A stretch of 42,496 nt of DNA from Cryptosporangium minutisporangium (GCF_039536245.1 NZ_BAAAYN010000008.1:61494-103989), one strand, 5' to 3'. Positions 28,765-37,585 are shown, numbered from the stretch's first letter. Notes: generated by a model from the letters alone, not told the origin. Made by a program: numbers and translations.

Positions 28765-29248
28765 CCTGGGCAAAAACGAACTCCGCGCCTTGGTCGACGA
28801 GCTGGCCCGCCACCCCGAACAGTGGCGGGAACACGTGGCGTTCTCCGACTCCGAACGCCACTACGTCTCGCTCTACCGCGACGACCACGTCGACGTCTGG
28901 CTGCTGTGCTGGACCCCGCAGAACGACACCGGCTGGCACGACCACGACATCTCTTCCGGCGCGGTGGCCGTCGTCCAGGGCGCGGTACACGAGAACAACC
29001 CCCGGATCGGTGGGCACCACGTCGACGTCATCGTCCGGGCCGGTGAGTCGTTCTGCTTCGGTCCCGACCACATCCACCGGATGTCCGGCGCCGACGCCGA
29101 AAGCGTCTCCATCCACGCCTACTCCCCGCCGCTCTGGCGACTGGGCACGTACGTGATCACCGACGACGGCGTGATGCGCCGGACGTCGGTCAGCTACGCC
29201 GACGAACTGCGCCCACTCGACGCGCGGTCGGGGGTCAGCGCTGCCTGA
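28736..29248 (+). CDS. Cysteine dioxygenase-like cupin
   Basis: The 170-residue protein has the thiol dioxygenase pattern. The iron ligands His68 and His70 lie in GWHDHDISSG, the GAVHEN motif follows, and a third His lies in GPDHIHRMSG. A Tyr in IHAYSPPL corresponds to the conserved active-site Tyr. The family oxidises cysteine or 3-mercaptopropionate to sulfinic acids; which thiol is used here is not clear. The GTG at 28736 has GGAAGG upstream and lies inside the end of the amidohydrolase gene. The 3' end overlaps the convergent kinase gene by 55 bp. Confidence 0.82.
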   Translation: MSFDALPARDLGKNELRALVDELARHPEQWREHVAFSDSERHYVSLYRDDHVDVWLLCWTPQNDTGWHDHDISSGAVAVVQGAVHENNPRIGGHHVDVIVRAGESFCFGPDHIHRMSGADAESVSIHAYSPPLWRLGTYVITDDGVMRRTSVSYADELRPLDARSGVSAA

Positions 29249-31428
29249 GGCCGCTCCTCCGCAGCGTCCGCCGGATCCGCGCCGCCGGGGAGCGTGAACC
29301 AGAAGCGCGTCCCGCCGCCGGGATTGTCGCTCGCGCCGATCGTCCCCCCGTGTCGTTCGACGATGCGTTGGCAGATGGAGAGCCCGAGGCCGGTGCCGGG
29401 GTAGCTCTCGCCGGTGTGCGCCCGGTGGAACCGGGCGAACACGCGGCCGTGTTCGCCCGGCGGAAGACCGATTCCGCGGTCGGCCACCTCGACGCGCACC
29501 CAGTCTCCGGCGCCGGGCAGGGGCCGCGCGGTCACGTCGACTCGCGCCGGCTGGCCAGGCGCCGTGTACTTCAGCGCGTTGCCGATCAGGTTGTCGAGGA
29601 CTTGCCGAACGAGCACCGGATCACCCTGGACGCACGGCAGTTGACCGACGTAGATGTCGGGGAAGTACTCGCCGGCCCGGGACGCCTCCAGCCGCGCGGC
29701 CACCACGTCGTGCACCAGGTCGCCGAGCGGGAACGACGAGCGGTGCACCGTCGCGTCGCGGGCGCTGGTGTAGGCGAGCAGGTCGTCGATGAGCCTGCGC
29801 ATCCGCTCCGCGGTCACCCGGATCCGGTGCAGATGGTCAAGGCCCTCGTCGCGGACCGCGCCGGTCGTCTCCTCGGTCAGTAGCTCCTCCAGCAGCTCGC
29901 CGTAGCCCACGACGGTGGTCAGCGGCGACTTCAGGTCGTGCGCGACGACGCCGGCGAACCCCTGGAGCTCGACCTCGTGCGCCCGGGCCTCGGTGATGTC
30001 GTGGAAGACGGCGACCGCGCCGATCGACCCGTCCGCCAGCTCCAGCTGTCGGGCACTGACCGTGATCACCGCCCCGTCCGGCCGCGCGGGGTTGCGGATC
30101 AGCATCTCGACGTCGTCCGGAGCCTCGCCGGCCAGCGCCCGGATCAGGGGGAGCTGCTCGAGTGGGAACTCGGAGCCGTCGGGGCGGAACAGGCCGTAGT
30201 GCTGCTGCCACTGACTGGGGTCGTCGGCGTCGAGGTCGATGCCGAGCATGCGCTTGGCGGCCGGGTTGTGGGCGAGGAAGCGGCCCTGCTGGTCGACGAC
30301 GCCGACGCCCTCGGTGATCGTGTCCAGCACGGTGCCGAGCAGCCGTGCCTGGTCGCGGGCCTCGCGTTCGGTGGTGCGCAACTCCGCCGTCGCCGCCCGG
30401 ACCCGCCGCTCGGCTCGCCCGCGGGCACTGGCCAGCGTCGCCACCAGCGCGGCGAGGAGTGCGGTGAAGGCCAGAAGCGCGGTGGTCAGGGCCACGGCGG
30501 GGATTCGGCTGCCACCGGGCAGTGTCTCGGAGACCGCAGCGGTCCGGAGTACCCACTGCCGCTGGGCCACCGGGAGGTCCACGGTGCGCTGCTGGTCCCG
30601 GCGCTCGGTGGAGTCCGCGACCAGGCCGGCGACGAGCGTCTCCCCGCCGTTGGCGTTCCGGGCCGCGAGGCTCACGTCCAGGTGGTCCTGCGCGACCCGG
30701 GACAGCGTCGCGCGGATGAAGTCCTGGCCGCGCAGGCCCATGATGATCCAACCCCGGAACTGGAAGTTCCCGGCGGCGTCCAACCCCTGCACCGGCGCGG
30801 TGAGCACGAACGCGTGTTGTCGGGCCGACGGCGGCAGCTCCCGGTCGATGATCAGCTGATACGTATCGGACACCGCGACGGCCCCGGTCCGCCGGGAGTC
30901 TTCGACCGCCGCGTACGGTGCCGGTGCCTGGGTGATGTCGATGCCGTTCGTCAGCGTGCCCTGGCTGCTCAGGCGATTCGAGAGCACCGAGATGACGTGC
31001 GGACCGGCGCCGTGCGGCCGGACGACCAGCCCGTCCGAGCCGCGCTGCCGCCACTCGGCCTGGACCTGGGCGATTTGATCGTGTTGCGCCGGGACGAGGA
31101 ACGCGATCGAGGTCGCACCGGGCAGGCTGATCGGCCCGAGCGGCGCGGTGGCGCGGGAGAACGACGTCGCGGTCACCGTCTCCAGCGCCCCGAGGGCCGC
31201 GGCGAGCGTCCGCATCTGGTCCAGGTACCGGTTGACCTCGGCTCGCACCGCCGCGGCCATGAGAGCGGTCCGGTTGTCCATGACCCGGGCGGCGGCCCGG
31301 TCGGCGGAGTCTCGCAGCACCGACCCGACGCCGAGCGACGCCAGCGCCCCCGCGAACAGCACCAGCACGCTGAGCGCGGCGACCGACCAGATCCCGCGCC
31401 CGGCCCCCGTCTTCCGGCGCCCCCGCAC
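29194..31428 (-). CDS. Sensor histidine kinase with extracytoplasmic CHASE domain and PAS
   Basis: The protein has about 744 residues. Transmembrane helix 1 (about 13-34) is followed by a CHASE-type sensing region (about 55-300), helix 2 (about 311-333), a linker and a PAS domain (about 365-480). HisKA carries the phospho-acceptor His497 in VAHDLKSPL. The HATPase domain has the N-box LIGNALKYT and the G-boxes DRGIGLP and GTGLGLSIC. The start is uncertain: GTG at 31428 is proposed, but GGGAAG lies only 2 nt before it. CHASE domains bind small ligands such as cytokinins or peptides. No response regulator is adjacent, so it is an orphan kinase. Confidence 0.85.
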   Translation of the reverse strand: MRGRRKTGAGRGIWSVAALSVLVLFAGALASLGVGSVLRDSADRAAARVMDNRTALMAAAVRAEVNRYLDQMRTLAAALGALETVTATSFSRATAPLGPISLPGATSIAFLVPAQHDQIAQVQAEWRQRGSDGLVVRPHGAGPHVISVLSNRLSSQGTLTNGIDITQAPAPYAAVEDSRRTGAVAVSDTYQLIIDRELPPSARQHAFVLTAPVQGLDAAGNFQFRGWIIMGLRGQDFIRATLSRVAQDHLDVSLAARNANGGETLVAGLVADSTERRDQQRTVDLPVAQRQWVLRTAAVSETLPGGSRIPAVALTTALLAFTALLAALVATLASARGRAERRVRAATAELRTTEREARDQARLLGTVLDTITEGVGVVDQQGRFLAHNPAAKRMLGIDLDADDPSQWQQHYGLFRPDGSEFPLEQLPLIRALAGEAPDDVEMLIRNPARPDGAVITVSARQLELADGSIGAVAVFHDITEARAHEVELQGFAGVVAHDLKSPLTTVVGYGELLEELLTEETTGAVRDEGLDHLHRIRVTAERMRRLIDDLLAYTSARDATVHRSSFPLGDLVHDVVAARLEASRAGEYFPDIYVGQLPCVQGDPVLVRQVLDNLIGNALKYTAPGQPARVDVTARPLPGAGDWVRVEVADRGIGLPPGEHGRVFARFHRAHTGESYPGTGLGLSICQRIVERHGGTIGASDNPGGGTRFWFTLPGGADPADAAEERPQAALTPDRASSGRSSSA

Positions 31429-31527
31429 GTCTTCCCATCGACGGCAGCGCGTCCTGCCTGAGGGTCTGGTCCGGGCATTCGCCTCGGTCGGGCATTCTCG
31501 GATCAGACCGGACTCGGAGGTCGGCTG

Positions 31528-32454
31528 ATGCGGACGATCATGGTGCTGCTGGTGACGGTGCTCGCCGTGGCCGGTTGCGGACGCGGAGGGCCGGACCCGG
31601 CGCCGACCGCCTCTCCGAGCGCGGGCACGCATGCGTACTCGTTGCGGGTCGGCGACCTCGACCGGCGGTACCAGGTCCACGTGCCGGCCGCCGCGGTCGG
31701 GCGGACCGGGGTACCGGCCGTGATCGTCCTGCACGGCGGAGGCGGGAGCGGCAGCCAGGTCGCCGAGCAGACCGGCTTCAGCGCGCTCTCCGACCGGGAG
31801 GGTTTCCTCGCGGTGTATCCCGACGGCTCCGGTCGCACGAAGCTTCTGACCTGGAACGCCGGCACCTGCTGCTCGTACGCGCGCGACCAGGGCATCGACG
31901 ACGTCGGATTCGTGCGGGCGCTGATCGACACGCTCGCCGACCGGTTCGGCGTCGGGCGGGTCTACGTCACCGGGTTCTCGAACGGCGCGATGCTCACCTA
32001 CCGGGTCGGCTGCGAGCTCGCCGACCGGATCACCGCGATCGCACCGGTGTCCGGCGCGATGAACGTGCCGAGCTGCGACCCGGCCCGCCCGCTGCCGGTC
32101 TACACCCTGCACGGCGACGCCGATCCGGTCGTCCCGTACGCCGGGGGCACGTCGGCGTCGAGGATCGCGAGCGAGGAGCGGGCCGGCGCCCACCGCTCGG
32201 TGGCGTACGCGGTGGACTTCTGGACGCGAGCCGACCGATGCACCGTCGACCCCGCTCGCAGCGTCGACGGGGCGATCACGTCGGTGCGGTACACCGCGTG
32301 CGCGCCGGGCGCGGAAGTGCGGCTGGACACCGTCGCCGGGGGCGGACACGCGTGGCCGGGCGGGAAGTCCGTACGCCGCGGCGCCGACGCGCCGACCACC
32401 GAACTCGACGCCACGGCCGCGATCTGGGACTTCTTCCGCACCCGCTCCGGTTAG
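31528..32454 (+). CDS. LpqC-like lipoprotein esterase (PHB depolymerase/feruloyl esterase family)
   Basis: The 308-residue lipoprotein has a signal ending in VAGC. The alpha/beta-hydrolase domain shows the oxyanion loop VIVLHGGGGSGS, the nucleophile elbow GFSNG (Ser151), an Asp in HGDADPVVPY and a His in GGGHAWPGG, forming a full triad. It is of the PHB-depolymerase/acetylxylan-esterase type (LpqC in mycobacteria) and would act on extracellular esters. GGAGG lies 7 nt before the ATG. It is divergent from the kinase gene. Confidence 0.85.
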   Translation: MRTIMVLLVTVLAVAGCGRGGPDPAPTASPSAGTHAYSLRVGDLDRRYQVHVPAAAVGRTGVPAVIVLHGGGGSGSQVAEQTGFSALSDREGFLAVYPDGSGRTKLLTWNAGTCCSYARDQGIDDVGFVRALIDTLADRFGVGRVYVTGFSNGAMLTYRVGCELADRITAIAPVSGAMNVPSCDPARPLPVYTLHGDADPVVPYAGGTSASRIASEERAGAHRSVAYAVDFWTRADRCTVDPARSVDGAITSVRYTACAPGAEVRLDTVAGGGHAWPGGKSVRRGADAPTTELDATAAIWDFFRTRSG

Positions 32455-32508
32455 CCGAACGGGTTCGCTGGTTAAGTCTTCTCCGGACGCCGGGAGAAGG
32501 AGCAGTCG

Positions 32509-33366
32509 ATGTCCTCGTTAGTGACCGTGCTGGTGGGCCTGGCCGTGGTGGTGGTGATCGGGGTCGGTGTGGGCGTGGCGACCCACCTGCGGCACCGCCG
32601 GTGGGGTCCGCTGGTCGGCGGGCACGCGCACAACGACTATCAGCACGGCCGGCCGCTGCTGTCCGCGCTCGACCAGGGCTTCACCAGCGTCGAGGTGGAC
32701 GTCTGGCCACACCAGGACGAGGAGGGCGTCGCCCGGCTGCTCGTCGGACACGACGCGGAGGACCTGGAGTACTGGCGGACGCTGCGCGGCCTCTACCTCG
32801 AGCCGCTGGCGCGGCGGGTCGCTGCGCACGGCGGCGTGCTACCCGGCTACGACCGCCCGTTCCAGCTGTTGGTCGAGGTCAAGCACGACCCGGAGTGGTG
32901 CTGGGAGCTGCTCTCAGCCGAGCTCGCCGAGTACCAGGACATGCTGACCCGCTTCGAGGGCGACCAGATCCATCCCGGCGCGGTCACGGTGGTGATCTCC
33001 GGTAAGCCTCCGCGGGAGGCGCTGGCCGCTGAGCCGGTCCGGTACGCGGCCTGTGACGGCACGCTCGCCGCGGTCGGCAGCGACGCGCCGGCCGCGCTGG
33101 TGCCGCTGTGCAGCGAGAAGTGGGATTGGAAGTTCCACTGGAACGGGCACGGCCAGATGCCGGAGGAGGAGCGCGCGAAGCTTCGCGAATGGGTCGCGAA
33201 GGCCCACGCCGAGGGGCGCACCGTGCGGTTCTGGGGAGTGCCTGCGCGCTCGCGCAAGCAACGCAAGGCGTTCTGGCGGGAGATGCGCGACGCCGAAGTG
33301 GATTACTTGGGCACCGATGATCTGTCGGCGCTGCGCGCGTTCCTGCACGTGCCGTCCGCCCGCTGA
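32509..33366 (+). CDS. PI-PLC-like protein (HAHNDY, AIM6-type)
   Basis: The 285-residue protein has an N-terminal membrane helix (VTVLVGLAVVVVIGVGVGVA), then a TIM-barrel phosphodiesterase-like domain starting with GGHAHNDYQHGRPL and SVEVDVWPHQDEEG. It includes LLVGHDAEDLEYWRTLRGLY and LLVEVKHDPEW. These motifs belong to the phosphatidylinositol-specific phospholipase C/AIM6 group of the phosphodiesterase superfamily. Substrate is unknown. AGAAGGAG precedes the ATG. Confidence 0.8.
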   Translation: MSSLVTVLVGLAVVVVIGVGVGVATHLRHRRWGPLVGGHAHNDYQHGRPLLSALDQGFTSVEVDVWPHQDEEGVARLLVGHDAEDLEYWRTLRGLYLEPLARRVAAHGGVLPGYDRPFQLLVEVKHDPEWCWELLSAELAEYQDMLTRFEGDQIHPGAVTVVISGKPPREALAAEPVRYAACDGTLAAVGSDAPAALVPLCSEKWDWKFHWNGHGQMPEEERAKLREWVAKAHAEGRTVRFWGVPARSRKQRKAFWREMRDAEVDYLGTDDLSALRAFLHVPSAR

Positions 33367-33406
33367 GGCGCCGCCGCTGCGGGTGGGTGCGGCGGGGTGG
33401 GTGGTT

Positions 33407-33500
33407 TTCCCGAAAATCAACCTCTCCGGGGTTAGGGAGAGGTTGAGTTCCCGAAAATCAACCTCTCCCGCGCGCCGGAGAGGTGGTCTTCCCGAAAATC
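33407..33500. repeat. Tandem 41-bp repeat with hairpins
   Basis: TTCCCGAAAATC begins at 33407, 33448 and 33489, exactly 41 bp apart. The first two copies continue AACCTCTCC, and each is followed by a complement (GGAGAGGTTG or GGAGAGGT), so each unit folds as a hairpin. It sits in the 276-bp gap between the PI-PLC-like gene and the convergent azoreductase gene, where it may act in termination. The rest of the gap is GC-rich sequence without a gene. Confidence 0.75.
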
Positions 33501-33642
33501 CGCCCCCACCCGGCGGCGCGGGCGCGCGCGCGGGGCGGTGCGGGCATGGGGCGGGGGCGCGTGTGCGGCGCGCGGGGCCTCGTGGCGCGATGATCCGCCC
33601 CCCCCGCCCCGCCGCAGCGGGCCCCGCTCGGGGGCGCGGCGC

Positions 33643-34284
33643 TCAGAGGTTGTTGGCTATGGCGGTGGCCTCGAGTTGGACGGCGGCGAACAGGTCCTCG
33701 CTGTGCCTAACTTGGTCCGCGAGGGCGGGGAGGCGCGAGGCGAGCGTCAACTCGGTGGCGAGCACGGTGACCTTCATCCCGAGGGCGGTGCCGAGCACGA
33801 TCCGGAGCACCGGCGTCAGGTGGTCCCACCCCGCGGTCGGCGACCCCTCGACGTACGAACCGCCGGCACTCGTCACCACCACCGCCGGACGTCCGGCCAG
33901 CGGCTGGCTCGGCGTCTCGTCGATCGTCGTCGTCACGCCCGGGACGTGGACGTAGTCGATCCAGGTCTTCAGCGTCGAGGGCAGCGAGTAGTTGTACATC
34001 GGCGCTCCGACCAGGAGGACGTCCGCGGCGAGCAACTCGTCGAGGATCGTCTGCTGCAGCGCCTCGTCCTCGGCCGGCGCGGTCTCGGTCGCGGTCCGCA
34101 GCCGCGGCGCCCAGTGCAGGGCCGGCGTCGAGAGCCGGGGGAGCGGATCGGTGTGCAGGTCGCGGTAGGTGACGGTGTGGTCGGCACCCCGGCCGGCCCA
34201 CGTTTCGGCGAACGCTGCGGTGATCGCCCGGGAACGCGACCCGGTCAGGTCGGCGGACGAGTCCAGGTGCAGCAGGTGGGGCAT
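33643..34284 (-). CDS. FMN-dependent NADH-azoreductase (flavodoxin-like fold)
   Basis: The 213-residue protein has the AzoR pattern: a phosphate-binding N-terminus (LLHLDSSADLTGSRSRAITA), PMYNYSLPSTLKTWIDYV, which contacts the flavin, and TSAGGSYVEGS. The family reduces azo dyes and quinones with NADH using FMN as a homodimer. GGAGG precedes the ATG. It is convergent with the PI-PLC-like gene. Confidence 0.88.
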   Translation of the reverse strand: MPHLLHLDSSADLTGSRSRAITAAFAETWAGRGADHTVTYRDLHTDPLPRLSTPALHWAPRLRTATETAPAEDEALQQTILDELLAADVLLVGAPMYNYSLPSTLKTWIDYVHVPGVTTTIDETPSQPLAGRPAVVVTSAGGSYVEGSPTAGWDHLTPVLRIVLGTALGMKVTVLATELTLASRLPALADQVRHSEDLFAAVQLEATAIANNL

Positions 34285-34465
34285 GAGGGGTCCTCCGGAC
34301 GCCGACGCGATGGTGCCCCACGGTTATAGCCCGGCCGATTCCGGGGTCGTCGGCGGTCTGGGTGTTTCGATTCCGCCATGCGAAGATGGCGAATTCTCCG
34401 ACACGGACGGTGCGGGATTCCTACACTGAGCCGCCGGATGGTCTGGTGTCGCAAGGAGGCGGCGG

Positions 34466-35461
34466 ATGTCGCGGTTACGCGTGTTTCTGGTGTCCGCAGT
34501 CGCCGCCGTACTCGTGGCGACCGCTTTGTCCGCCGTGCGCGCCACACCGGCGCTCGCCGACGTCGGCGGGTTGTCGAAGGGCGTCGCGGACGACGGCGCT
34601 CGCGTGGTGAGCGAGACGTTCGTCGAGTGGCAGAAGCTCGACATCGTCGTCGAATCGCCGGCGATGAACGGTCGGACCCCGGTGCGGCTCCTGCTGCCGA
34701 AGGACTACTTCACCCAGCCCGACCGGAAGTGGCCGACGCTGTACCTCATGCACGGCTGCTGCGAGCCGCAGGACTACAAGTCCTGGACTGCGTTCACCGA
34801 CGTCTACGACTTCTTCCACAACCGCAACGTCCTGGTCGTGATGCCGAGCGACGGTCTCGCCGGGTTTTACAGCGACCCGCTGCGCGGCTCCGGACCCAAG
34901 TACGAGACGTTCCACATCAACGAGCTGACGCAGATCATCGAGCGTGGCTACCGCGGGTCGAACGTCCGCGCGATCGCCGGCCTCTCCGTCGGTGGGTTCG
35001 GGTCGTTCTCCTACGCCGCACGCCACCCCGGCATGTTCAAGGCGGCGGCGTCGTACAGCGGTCTGCTCGACACGCTGGTGCCGGGCGGTCCGGCCGCAGT
35101 CGAGTGGATGCGCCGCCAGGCGGGCGAGGACCTGTTCAGCCTCTGGGGCGACTCGATCCTCAACCGCCGCACCTGGCAGGCGCACAACCCGGCCAACCTG
35201 CTCTCCGGCCTGCGGGGTACGCAGCTCTACATCTCCTGCGGGGACGGACGCGCGGCCGACCTCGACCAGGACGACACGTTCGTCTGGCAGGAGACAGCGG
35301 CGTTGCTGACCACCCAGAGCTTCGTCTCGAAGGCGCGGTCGGCCGGGTTGCCGATGACCGTCCGCCTCTACGGGCGGGGCACCCACACCTGGCCCTACTG
35401 GCAGCGGGAGTTCAAGAACTCCTGGCCGATGCTCGCGTCCGCGCTCGGCGTCCCGGCCTGA
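34466..35461 (+). CDS. Secreted esterase of the antigen 85/esterase D fold
   Basis: The 331-residue preprotein has a signal peptide (LRVFLVSAVAAVLVATALSA, cleavage near ALA) and an alpha/beta-hydrolase domain. It shows LYLMHGCCEPQDYKSW, GFYSDPLRG, the nucleophile motif AGLSVGG (Ser174), and late Asp and His candidates near GDGRAAD and GRGTHTWPYW. The family includes mycolyltransferases and S-formylglutathione hydrolases; a secreted acyl esterase is the safest call. AAGGAGG precedes the ATG. Confidence 0.82.
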   Translation: MSRLRVFLVSAVAAVLVATALSAVRATPALADVGGLSKGVADDGARVVSETFVEWQKLDIVVESPAMNGRTPVRLLLPKDYFTQPDRKWPTLYLMHGCCEPQDYKSWTAFTDVYDFFHNRNVLVVMPSDGLAGFYSDPLRGSGPKYETFHINELTQIIERGYRGSNVRAIAGLSVGGFGSFSYAARHPGMFKAAASYSGLLDTLVPGGPAAVEWMRRQAGEDLFSLWGDSILNRRTWQAHNPANLLSGLRGTQLYISCGDGRAADLDQDDTFVWQETAALLTTQSFVSKARSAGLPMTVRLYGRGTHTWPYWQREFKNSWPMLASALGVPA

Positions 35462-35492
35462 GGCCTGTTGCGGAACCCTCTCCGCGCGACCT

Positions 35493-36320
35493 TCAGTCCG
35501 GCGGGGGTTGCTCGAGGTCGATCTTCTCCCGCCGGACCTGTCCGGAGACCGTCTGTTCGTCGGTCACCTGCTCCTTCGCGAGGTGGACGCGTTCGGTCGG
35601 CACGGTCTCGGTCCGGACGACGATTCGCTCGGCGTGCAGCGTGACGCCCTCGTCGGTGTCGTCGGTGTCCGAGGCCTCGACGGCGTCCGCCGGGGTGGTG
35701 GTGGCCGGGTCGGCGTCGGGGTCGATCGGTTCCCACTCCACCCGGAACTCCTCCCGGGACACCGGGACGGTGACCTGCACTTCCTCGGTGACGACGTACT
35801 TCTTCAGGCGCGCTCGCGCGGCCGGCTGACTCTCCGTGTGGATGCGGAGTTGCTCCTCCGATCGCGTCATCGCGTCGTCCGCAGCCCGCTCGGTGGAGAC
35901 GGTCTGCTGAGCGGGCGGGGAGGGCGCCGGTGGCTGCGGCGCCGTAGCAGGAGAGGGCGGCGGCGTGGCCGGCGTCCGTGCCTGCGGGGCATCGTCGTCG
36001 GGGGTCAGGCCGAAGAACGTGTGCAGAGCGCGTTCCTGGGCGGGGGACAGCCCACCGTTCCGCCCGGCCGGCTCGACCGTCGGTGCGCCCTTCACCCGGT
36101 CCTTCTCCAGCGGCAACACCACCGCGCCCTGGTCGGGCACCGCGCCCGTCAGTGGAACGATGCTGGACGACCGGCTCAGGAGGCCGGTCCGGATCGCGAT
36201 GAACGTCGGCGCCTGCGACTGGGCGTCGACGTAGACGCGCTCGACGGTGCCGATCCGGTCTCCGTGGCGGTCGAACACCTCTCGGTCGAGCAACTCGCCA
36301 GCTTTCCACTGTGCTGACAC
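35493..36320 (-). CDS. PRC-barrel and DUF2382 (YsnF/AvaK) domain stress protein, copy A
   Basis: The 275-residue protein has an N-terminal PRC-barrel (VFDRHGDRIGTVERVYVDAQ), a Pro/Thr/Ala-rich linker (about 110-165) and a C-terminal DUF2382 domain. The latter shows EQLRIHTESQPAARARLKKY, VTVPVSREEFRVEWEPI and VHLAKEQVTDEQTVSGQVRR. GTG at 36320 follows GGGGACGAAC; an earlier GTG lies at 36341. It is divergent from a paralogue at 36683. DUF2382 proteins are stress-induced in many bacteria; biochemical role is unknown. Confidence 0.85.
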   Translation of the reverse strand: MSAQWKAGELLDREVFDRHGDRIGTVERVYVDAQSQAPTFIAIRTGLLSRSSSIVPLTGAVPDQGAVVLPLEKDRVKGAPTVEPAGRNGGLSPAQERALHTFFGLTPDDDAPQARTPATPPPSPATAPQPPAPSPPAQQTVSTERAADDAMTRSEEQLRIHTESQPAARARLKKYVVTEEVQVTVPVSREEFRVEWEPIDPDADPATTTPADAVEASDTDDTDEGVTLHAERIVVRTETVPTERVHLAKEQVTDEQTVSGQVRREKIDLEQPPPD

Positions 36321-36682
36321 GTTCGTCCCCTTTGAACGCACGGCTCGTGAGTACGCGACAGCGCAACGTCAACGATGGGCACTGTCGGATAGCCCGTCTC
36401 GCGGGTTCGGAAACGGGCGGACGGCGACTCGCGGGCCGTGCGTCGATTTGATCGGAGGAAATTGAAGCGCGTGCGCGGCCTCGATTCAGAGGGCTGCGCG
36501 AGGCCGTTTCCCGAGGCGGATCCGGGTTACCCGGGGGTTGCGGACAGTGGTCAAATCCGTCTCGCCGGTCCTCTTTAGACTGGAAAGTTGCGGTATCGAC
36601 GGTTTAGGTAGCGGTGACTCGCGGTTATCACTGCGGCGCATCGCCGACTCGATAACCCAACCGGAGCGAGAGGAGAACATCG
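36321..36682. other. Intergenic region between divergent PRC/DUF2382 genes
   Basis: About 360 bp without a gene. It must hold both promoters. CGGCCTCG (36476-36483) pairs with CGAGGCCG (36499-36506), a hairpin of unknown role. GTTT followed by GGGCTA on the minus strand near 36390-36410 resembles a sigma-B-type promoter but is too weak to call. GAGAGGAG before 36683 is the ribosome site of the plus-strand gene. Confidence 0.4.
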
Positions 36683-37498
36683 ATGCTGACCCAGGAACAG
36701 ATCCCGTCGCTCATCGATTCGACCGCGTACGACCCTTCGGGTGACAAGATCGGCGCGATCAAGCAGGTCTACCTCGACGACCGCACCGACCAGCCCCAGT
36801 TCGCCACCGTCCACACCGGTCTGTTCGGGCTCAAGGAGACGTTCGTGCCGCTGGAGGGCGCCGAGCTCCGCGGCGACCGGGTCGTCGTCCCGGTGGACAA
36901 GGCGCAGGTGAAGGACGCGCCGAACATCGATCCGGACGGTAGCGACGGATCCCTGACCCCGCACCAGGTCGCCGAGCTCTACCGGCACTACCACCTGTCC
37001 TCCGCGCCGAGCGGTACCCGCGACACGTACGCGGCGCAGGTCGGCCGGGACACCGCCCGCGGGGAAGACGAGCAGTGGTCCGAGCAGGGCACCGGCCGCA
37101 CCGAGCGCACTGAGCGCACGGGCCGCAGCGGCCGCACCGACGACGCGATGACCGTGTCGGAGGAGCGGCTGAACGTCGACACCGAGACCCACGAGGCGGG
37201 GCGAGCCCGGCTGCGCAAGTACGTGGTGACCGAGGACGTCCAGCAGACCGTGCCGGTGACCCGTGAGCGCGTCCGCGTCGAGCGTGAGCCGATCACCGAG
37301 GCCAACCGGGACCAGGCGCTCTCCGGTCCGGCGATCTCCGAGTCCGAGCACGAGGTGACGCTCCACGAGGAGAAGCCGGTCGTGCAGAAGGAGGCCGTTC
37401 CGGTGGAGCGGGTCCGCCTCGGCAAGGAGACCGTCACCGAGGAGGAGACCGTCGGCGGTCAGGTCCGGAAGGAGCGGATCGACACCGACGGGGTCTGA
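36683..37498 (+). CDS. PRC-barrel and DUF2382 domain stress protein, copy B
   Basis: The 271-residue protein has a PRC-barrel (YDPSGDKIGAIKQVYLDDRT, continuing to VVPVDKAQVKDAP), a linker with TERTERTGRSGR-type repeats and DUF2382 (ERLNVDTETHEAGRARLRKY, VTEDVQQTVPVTRERVRVER, VRLGKETVTEEETVGGQVRK). It is paralogous to the divergent gene at 35493 over both domains. GAGAGGAG lies 7 nt before the ATG. A strong bidirectional terminator follows. Confidence 0.88.
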   Translation: MLTQEQIPSLIDSTAYDPSGDKIGAIKQVYLDDRTDQPQFATVHTGLFGLKETFVPLEGAELRGDRVVVPVDKAQVKDAPNIDPDGSDGSLTPHQVAELYRHYHLSSAPSGTRDTYAAQVGRDTARGEDEQWSEQGTGRTERTERTGRSGRTDDAMTVSEERLNVDTETHEAGRARLRKYVVTEDVQQTVPVTRERVRVEREPITEANRDQALSGPAISESEHEVTLHEEKPVVQKEAVPVERVRLGKETVTEEETVGGQVRKERIDTDGV

Positions 37499-37515
37499 GC
37501 CCGTCACTCCTGCCA

Positions 37516-37552
37516 CGAAGCCCTGCCCCGCACTCCGCGGGGCAGGGCTTCG
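37516..37552. terminator. Bidirectional terminator
   Basis: CGAAGCCCTGCCCCG (37516-37530) pairs perfectly with its complement at 37538-37552 around a 7-nt loop, giving a 15-bp stem. It lies between convergent genes (DUF2382 plus strand, serine hydrolase minus strand) and serves both. Confidence 0.88.
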
Positions 37553-37585
37553 TCAGGTAAGGCCGCTCGCCGCTCGGATAACCCG

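Noticed and set aside
29194-32349. A 1051-codon open frame containing the histidine kinase
   Set aside because: The part upstream of about 31428 is antisense to the LpqC-like esterase and has no domain; the kinase begins near the first transmembrane helix.
33407-33500. Three evenly spaced repeats as a mini-CRISPR
   Set aside because: The repeats are 12-21 bp with the intervening 20 bp complementary to the repeats themselves, so they are hairpins and not spacers; no cas genes are nearby.
36385-36415. Sigma-B-type promoter (GTTT...GGGCTA) before the minus-strand DUF2382 gene
   Set aside because: The -10 element deviates from GGGTA(T/A) and such short matches are frequent; not strong enough to list as a feature.
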